Assembly: GCA_029204225.1 (NCBI GenBank)
Contig: CM055107.1
Coordinates: forward strand, 3,164,706 to 3,228,705
DNA length: 64,000 nt
Reading direction: 5' to 3'
From: Diphasiastrum complanatum
Taxonomy: Eukaryota > Streptophyta > Lycopodiopsida > Lycopodiales > Lycopodiaceae
The notes under the pieces were generated by a model. The model had not been told where the DNA came from, did no database searches, and saw only the letters and a list, made by a program, of their open reading frames with translations. The translations under genes were made by a program, and so were the position numbers. Positions 56,904 through 64,000 of the stretch are shown one piece after another; the first letter of the stretch is position 1, and each line of letters begins with the position of its first letter.

Positions 56904-59900
56904 GTGAGTTGGAAGGAAGTGCTGCTATGCAGCTTCAAATCTTCATTCCTAATCAGTAATTCTTCTTAACTCAGTTTTCAGTTTGTGAATGATTTGGTAT
57001 TTTTGAGGCATGTTGATTCTGGTCATTATAAGAAGTTTTCTGCAGAAGTACTTAGGAGTGGGAGACAGTAATTTTGTCTGTTGTCTACCGCTCTACCTTA
57101 ATTGAAACTAGCAACTATATCTCCCTCTGCTGCAAGCTTTCAGAAGTCAAATTCAAGTTATCGAATCGTTTTCTTTGCAGACAAGCTGGTAGTGAGTTTG
57201 AATAAAAAATAACTAATAATCTTAACAGTTGCTATGTTATTGCATAATCTTTTGGTAGCATTTGAGACTATCAGTTTTCGGTGTTTTCTTTCAGATTAAA
57301 GTATCCTTCACTTCTTACAGTACGTAGGATACTTGAATTTGTGAGGGAATGGGCGTTTCAAGCCTGTTTTATACTGGATTGATTGAGGTCTATTTTACAC
57401 GATACCTGGAATGTAAAGTTTGTGGAAACACAAACTGAAACATTTTTGCTTGGAATTATTGGTCCCACTGTACCTTATACACACACACACACACAAACTC
57501 ATGCACTCACACACAGGCTTCTGCCCGATTCGAGCCTTTTCTCATATGACCTTAGACTAAAGGCAGCGAAAAAACCGAAAAAGCCGAAGGTGCCTTTAAA
57601 ATGGTTTCTAAGGCATTCGCCACTTTCCTTTTTCTTTTGTTTGTAGCTAGCTTGTGCCACTTCTAAAGCTAGAGTTTTGTCGGGAAAATAAATTTGGTTT
57701 ATGGTTAGGGCGTATTTATGGCAAATTTGAGAAGTGCGATCATCTGAAGGAGTTGTAATTTTGTGAAACATGTTTTCCCATTTGAAATTCATTGCTTCAT
57801 TTTCATTGTTCCCCATGGTGAGAAACATGAGCAGAATGGTTTAGAAATGATTTCTCAATAATTAAAAATGTTGTTTTTCCTGTTTTGGTATCCCCCCCCC
57901 CCCCTTAGGATACAAGCAAGATGAAGCATGTGCGCCTTGGCAATTAGTTGGCCTATTGGGGATAATATGTTGGGGTTCTATCTATGTGAGATTGTATGAG
58001 TATCCAGAGGATTGAATTTCAAGTTTGACTTAAATATTTTTGCCTTCAATGCAGAGTAATGTGAATCATATGAAGTAAAATCACCAAGCATGAATAAATC
58101 TGTTGCACTCGTAGAATAGGCCCCCCAACACTATTTTTTTTAATCCAATTCGGACTTGAAGGTGATTCTCAAATAGCTTTCGAAATTATTGGGTTTTTTC
58201 AAGTGATGATATTTCTCAAGCAATAGGTTTTTTAAACTACTTTGCTTGTGCCAGTTTCTTTTTTGAACTCAACCATTATATACAATCACATTTTGTTCTA
58301 AACATGATATGATTGAGCTCATATGAGGGTTTACTAGATTGCCATTGTTGTTCAGATGAAAAGAGATGTAGTGAAAATGAAAAGTTCTCTCTTTCGGGGC
58401 AATACATCTAGAATGGTCACTTGAAGTATGTGTAGAAAATTTTTCAGAACTTCTTGACTACATGGAGCGCAAATGGCCATAGGAGCTATGGATGCTATTT
58501 ACTCATTGAACAAGTTATGGGCCTTGCACAATATATGTAACAATGAATAGCCAACTATGGCTACTTAATTTGCAATCATGAAGCGAAATGTTGTAGTCAT
58601 CATGAGTTTAATCAAAGGGTGTTGTATGATGTTAGAAAGGTCATGCAAAATCCCTTTGTTTTTTTTGTGAATATTTAGTTTCCCTTGAGGAACATGAGCA
58701 TGCGAACAATAACTAAGCAAGGGGATACAAGATATGCAATGTTATTTTTGCCTCTTTCCAGTTGATCAGTACGTTGTTCTTTTGATGCATTCATTGATGA
58801 TTTCCGAGTTCATTTAACTCTAACTAGTTACTAAACTATCAAAAAAAAAAATTAGCCATTAGTCTTTTCTCCACACAAAAAATAAAATAAAATAATTGCG
58901 ATCCGGGTCACGGATTGCTGACGTTCTGGAACGATTTTGCAGCAGATCGCAGTTTGCTACAACATTGATATGTGTGTGTGTGTGTGTGTGTGTGTACTTT
59001 CTACTATGTATGTACATACCGTAGAAACCCGTTCCGACCCTTTTTGGGCCGGAACGTGCTGTATGTTCCGTATAGTACGTGTACTGGGTCGGAACATTTA
59101 AAAAAAAAAAAACCAGGTATTAAAGTGCCACCTGTTTGCGATCTTCCTTCTTCTTGATAATATATTGAGGGATGCTTTAATGCATTGAGGGTCGCTAGAT
59201 ATCAAATCGCTGGAAAACATACTGTTCAAGCAGATTCCTTTGTTCAAGGTAATCTCGATTCCTTTGTTAAAAACTACAGCTATTAAACAACAATTAGTTG
59301 CGAACATAAGATAAGCGACCTCCACGGTCGGCAACTGGGGCAATCATAAGGACCAGCTTGATCTCTATAGTTTCCCTTGGACCACAATGGACCACCACCA
59401 CCATATTGGTTACTGTCACGTCCTCCATCTCTGTCATATCCTCTATCTCGATGTCCATGTCTTGTCTGACGCTAGATAATGTATATCTTCTCTGACTGCT
59501 GCTCACGTTGATCCTAGAATCTCTATCTGAGCCACATTATCTATATCTGAGCTAGAATTGCTATCTGAGCCACGCTATATATCTTGATTCTGTTCCTTAA
59601 TCTCAATTGCTTTATTGAAAACTACGTATTTTTTCAAAAAAAATTTGGTCAAGGGAACGGGCAACTATGGCAATGTACTATATATATTATCAATATTGAG
59701 TGATTACTTCTCAATTCTGCAGGCTCTGTTGTCTTTGTATGAGTAGAGATTTCCTTGTAAATCAGTTAAGTAATTTAATAATTTCATTAGTTCATAAGGG
59801 TTACTTGTATAAGAAAATTATGAAAAATGCTTAAACTATTTGAGATGTTTGGCCATTGGTAGTTCATTGGACTTCATCCTTTGTTATTTCCAAGATGATT

Positions 59901-60449
59901 AAAAGTAGCATTCAAAAAAGTGGGGAGTAAAGAGCCCGCTTAGTTCTAGTGTTTTGTATTTGGTCTATTTCTTGTCAACTCTTGTTTATGAGTTAAGGTC
60001 CCTGGTGTTTCTTATTGTTTCATTCTATCACTTTTTTTGTTGGCTGTTGTTTGCTTCTCGTTAGCATCGGGTCGACTGAAGAGAACCTGGATTCTCTCAA
60101 AACGACAAAAACTTAGGCTTGGGTAGTTACGAGATTATAAGTAATGCTTGCTTTCGAATAATGGTTTGCTCTTCCATTATATTGTCGTCATTACTTCTCA
60201 AATTAAACTTTTGAATTTGGATATATTCTAATCTCATGAGAAGCTACTATCAGTCTCAATACTAATGTTGGTGAATTATGTTTTTAGCTTTTATTTTTGG
60301 GTTTTCTGCATGCAAGCTTCAATAGATTGTGCTATACAACAATGTTTTAGCTTTCCAAGGTGACTTCATGTTTCGTAGTCAGGTATGTTTCATCGACATC
60401 AAATTTTTTCTAAGGGCAGTGTTGATTTATTTGCATATCAATAATACAG
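56904..60449 (+). other. Intron 1 of the pyroglutamyl peptidase gene
   Basis: 3,546 bases, GTGAGT donor and a TACAG acceptor (60445-60449). It contains an (ac)n run at about 57480-57496, a C14 run near 57891-57904, a (tg)n run at 58971-58994, and an A13 tract at 59099-59111. An antisense Arg/Gly/Asp-rich fragment (59290-59520) is listed separately. No other gene seen. Confidence 0.85.
59290..59520 (-). other. Antisense Arg-Asp-Gly-rich coding-like fragment in intron 1
   Basis: One minus phase reads HRDRGYDRDGGRDSNQYGGG, then GNYRDQAGPYDCPSCR, with one TAG upstream. Such RGYDRDGG and CPSC text resembles Gly-rich RNA-binding or RanBP2-type zinc-finger proteins. The other open phase (70 aa) lacks any motif. 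It may be a piece of a processed pseudogene. Very tentative. Confidence 0.3.
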
Positions 60450-60554
60450 GTTCATTTTGGAGTAAATAGTGGTGCAACTAGATTTGCAGTTGAGCGGAGA
60501 GCTGTGAACGAAGCTACATTCCGCTGTCCTGATGAGATGGGCTGGCAACCCCAG
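60450..60554 (+). CDS. Pyroglutamyl peptidase I, exon 2
   Basis: 35 codons in phase 0, between an AG acceptor and a GT donor (gtcacg, weak). The protein continues VHFGVNSGATRFAVERRAVN, then EATFRCPDEMGWQPQ. E110, in FAVER, aligns with the catalytic Glu of the family. The nucleophile Cys and the His lie in a later exon. Nothing matching that exon was found to the end of the window, so the gene is cut by the window edge. Confidence 0.93.
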
Positions 60555-62948
60555 GTCACGAACTTTGCTTTGTTTCCTTTGCCCAGGCACTATCTCGACT
60601 GCTTGCTTGATAGTTGGAATGTAGTTTGGCTGGTGTTTTTATCTATATTTTCTGTGTTTTCTTTTGTCTTTAAGATTTCCATGGCTGATTTGAGCACAGG
60701 ATGGATCAAGTGTCACATGGCAAAGTGTAGAGGAGATAAAAGTAAACTAGTAGTGCATTGCTTGACGTAAAAAAGGAATCTTTTGGACTTTTTAAATGCT
60801 CTAAAATCCTATTGCAGAAAAGTGTACTGGTATTGAAGAAAAGGAAATCTTGCATATGCCCCAATCATTCTCTTATATATTATTTTCCTGTGAATGGATG
60901 GCACTTGGAAGGGGGAGTAAGGTAGAGTTCACATGCCTGTTTAAAGGCTGTCCACATTGGGGATATTTGCAGTTGAAAGCAGATACAATGTGGGCATCCA
61001 CATTCACTTGACATTTGAAGATGGCAGTAGAATTCAACTAGTATTTCAGGATAACTTGTGTTCATGTTAGTTTCAACTTGCTCATTTTTTTGGTGCTAAT
61101 ATTTAAATCAATTGTGTTTGCAAAGAATATGCAGTGCAAGACTGTTCTGCAAGGATTGTTTTCTGTAGTATCTTATAAGTTGAGTTTTCCTATTGCTGAT
61201 GTTTATGACTAACTTCCCTTTGCTGCGAAGACTGATATGAAGACTAGTTGCTAGTATTGCTTTCACAGTATTTGACTCAGGCTCGTTTGTAAATCAAAGA
61301 GTTTCCCTTTGTCTTTGAAGCAAGACATTCAGCACAATTGTTACTTGACTAAATAAATCCCTCTGTTCATTTTTTTTGCTTGACCTTGACCTATCTTTCT
61401 ATTATTTGCCTGCTCTTTTGAGGGGCCTTTCCCTTGCTGGAAATTCTAAAGTGGGGTATCAAATTGCCTTGATATGCCATAGGTTTTATAGAAGCTTACT
61501 CTCTTGTTAGCTTACTTCTCCACCATAGGTTACTCCAATTTTTCTCTTTAAGAAGTAAACCTAAACCTTTCTGGCAATATTATGTACAAAAGTCATAGTG
61601 TGCAAAAGTCAAATTTCAGCACAGGCGGTTTAACAATCATGTTATTCCTGTTACGTACTTGTCAAATCCGGTTGTTGAAGTGCCCAAATAACTACTGCCA
61701 TTATCTCTCTTAACAATACATGTGAATGTATGCTGGGTAATCGATCCTTACAGTCTGTACAGATTCCCCACTTTTAGTTTATTAGCGGCCACCTTTTAAT
61801 AATATTTACATCTTTGACGTGACACATTGATTCCTCACGATCCACTTTAATCTTTTGAATAGTAAGGGCTCCAATGAGTACAAGATTTGAAGCATCAAAA
61901 CATCATAATTCCTTCATTCCTTTATGTGTATTTTCATTGGCAATTCGACATTCTTTTTTATTTCATAGATAAAAAATAATTACTAAGGCACACTGTTTAG
62001 GTTGAGGTACTTGAGTGTATACGCTAAGCACCTCCAAACTTGTTTATTAATAAGCAGTAGTAAAGACAATCAAACCATCTTCTTTCAGCCCTGTTCTCAG
62101 ACGTGGCTTTCTCAACACATCAACCAACCTCCTATAGTTTTATTTCAACTATCCACAAAGTGAGGAAAATTTGCCACAATAAGCAGAATTATCTTTCTTT
62201 TTGGTGTGGTTGAGGATATTATGCTGCAAGTGCCTGGTTTTTTGGTGATCGGCAACATCTATCGCAACTATTGCTCCACATTTGTGTCCTAAGGTTGAAA
62301 GAGAAATAGTTGTCATGTGGTTTTTCGACGGAGGATCAAATCTGAAAAAATAGCATAACGAGGATACAGCACCACTGATCAATTGTGCCATGCTGTTACA
62401 AGGATGGTTCGACATTTCCTATAACTAAGCGAAATCGTGCAATCCTAAGAAAGTTTTATCAGCCAAATATTACTCCCTGGCTGATAAAGATTTTTTACAC
62501 ATGTAGATGCACGGCCTGGGGAGAGTGTATCTCTAGGTTAAATTTTGATTTCCTTAGACTTACTCCCTTTGAGTTTGAATAGTTCATATATATATTGGCA
62601 ATTTCAACAAGCACTAGTGAAAGCTCCTCAATACTCAATATCCTGCACTCATTCCTATCTGTGAGTTGATATTCTCAGAGATCCATCAAGACAATCTGAG
62701 CTCAAGATTTTTCTGTCTCGTACCAAGGATAAAAGGATTTAACCCTAACCACAATCCTAACAAGCAGTTGGTGACAGGGACCGTGTAAGTCTGAATCTGT
62801 TCTCAAGCCCATACTTTCAGATGCTAATGTTGTTGATGTAGAGCCTCAGTATGACTATTTTAGTTGCTTCGAAAGTCTTTGAGTTAATGAGACTAGTCTC
62901 TATTGTAACTCAATATTTCATTAGAATAAGGTGAGTCTTTTGGGGCAG

Positions 62949-62975
62949 TGGGGGTGGGGGTGGGGGTTGGGGTTG
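62949..62975 (+). other. G-quadruplex-prone G runs
   Basis: Three G5 runs and a G4 run separated by one or two T (gtgggggtgggggtggggg, then ttgggg). It meets the usual G4 pattern on the gene's coding strand. Confidence 0.8.
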
Positions 62976-63820
62976 GTGGTTCCACCAATGCTCTAGTGCA
63001 CGGGGATAGTCAAGTCAACCAGATAAACACTTCAAGTATTTGAATAGATTCTGATGCTCATTTGTTATCATCCTTATTGTGAAAAAGCATAGTTGGCAAA
63101 GAAGAGGCCCTAGTATATTTCAGATAGCTTTGCAAACTTGAGCTGTTAGACACAGGCTCTCACAAATTGATACCACTTATGCACAAGTGAAATTTTATGC
63201 ACAAGCTAAGTTGGACCCAATTTTGGTCTAGTAATAACTCGTGGGTCCAAGTAAAGTCTAATTATGTTAAGGGGCCCTATCTTGACTTTTGGGGGTGCCC
63301 TATAATTAGTAGGTTCTAGGAAGAGTCTAGGCCCTTGGAAGGCCTAGTTATATGTACTCATTGTTCATTTGTAATTCATTCCCTTTCAAGCATTGCTGCT
63401 ACTTTCTCTCTCCTTGAGGGCGCCTAACCCTCCCACTCTTCTTCTTCTTCTTCTTCCCCCCTCTTCTTCTTGTATATGGAGATTGAATGTTAGATGGATC
63501 TTGGCACTTTGATTTCCTACAGGTTTGTTATTGGAATGAAAAACTGAACTTTCAAATTACTTTGCCAACTTTCCGACAATTTCACTGGCTTTCCAATTTT
63601 CTAAGGACCTACTTTCACTAGCTCTTCCAAGCCCGACAATTTCACTAGCTTTCTAACAGTTTCACTAGTAATTGTACAGTGTGCACACTATTGAGCAAAA
63701 ATTGGGCAGATATAGTTAATAGTATTTGACAAAAATAGGGTCCCTGCAGTGTTTAAAAAAGTTTTGAAAGATTACCACCAAATCCCCTCTAAAATCTCCT
63801 GCTGTTGAATCCCATAATGA

Positions 63821-63832
<12 letters not shown>

Positions 63833-63890
<58 letters not shown>
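63833..63890. repeat. (AG)29 microsatellite
   Basis: Perfect AG run, preceded by a short (TG)n run. Confidence 0.98.
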
Positions 63891-63895
<5 letters not shown>

Positions 63896-64000
63896 GGGCA
63901 GCATTCTAGGGTGCAACTATGGTGTGTAATAAAAAAATCATCAAGATTTTGTTCTTGTGACTTGAAATTGTTACTCAACAAATCTTCCTTTTTTGTGTGT

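Larger units (their letters stand above)
60555..64000 (+). other. Intron 2 (partial) of the pyroglutamyl peptidase gene
   Basis: At least 3.4 kb with no exon recognised. It contains a strong G-run cluster at 62949-62975, an LTR-like stretch about 63180-63530 and an (ag)n tract at 63833-63890. The intron status assumes the gene continues past the edge. If it were truncated here, this would be intergenic. Confidence 0.55.

Noticed and set aside
63716-63981. Minus frames made of Ser-Leu repeats at the right edge
   Set aside because: They are direct translation of the (ag)n microsatellite.

Overview
This window is plant nuclear DNA, mostly a graveyard of retrotransposons with a few host genes. 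Evidence: spliced eukaryotic gene structure, a plant-specific LOB-domain (LBD) transcription factor, a plant-type pyroglutamyl peptidase, Ty1/Copia and Ty3/Gypsy chromovirus remnants, initiator-Met-tRNA primer sites, a LINE fragment and long (CT)n, (AT)n and (AG)n tracts. The long first intron (3.5 kb), sparse genes and a LOB domain that differs from common angiosperm sequences suggest a large genome outside the core angiosperms, such as a fern or gymnosperm. That placement is inference.

Layout. 1-24400 is almost wholly transposable: a Copia gag fragment (3.6-4.3 kb, +), several minus-strand LTR/primer-site blocks (5.0, 7.9, 10.3 and 17.9 kb), a Gypsy gag remnant (8.6-9.5 kb, -), a decayed chimeric Copia element (12.8-17.9 kb, -, LTR to 18.2 kb) and a 5'-truncated Copia element (18.2-21.5 kb, +) abutting it. 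24501-25160 is an intact, intronless LBD gene. 27.8-49.2 kb is again LTR-element debris: a minus chromovirus (27.8-30.2 kb), an Athila-like tRNA-Asp primer site (30.97 kb), Copia pieces, a gag-like acidic reading frame that keeps its frame through seven stops (38.9-40.3 kb), stacked LTRs (41.8-43.1 kb) and a plus chromovirus 3' end (48.0-49.2 kb). At 45.45-46.04 kb a minus-strand frame of unknown identity looks like host coding sequence. A LINE reverse transcriptase remnant lies at 50.5-51.5 kb. From 56.6 kb to the right edge lies the 5' part (exons 1 and 2) of a pyroglutamyl peptidase I gene; its catalytic Cys/His exon is not visible and probably lies beyond the window.

The most notable find is a very short (85-86 bp) tRNA-derived SINE with no A-tail. 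Two copies, at 11970 and 42764, have perfect 15-bp target-site duplications; a diverged minus-strand cluster sits at 44489-44745. Host genes and mobile elements show no functional link beyond nesting. Most retroelement frames carry stops or frameshifts, so all are annotated as pseudogenes.
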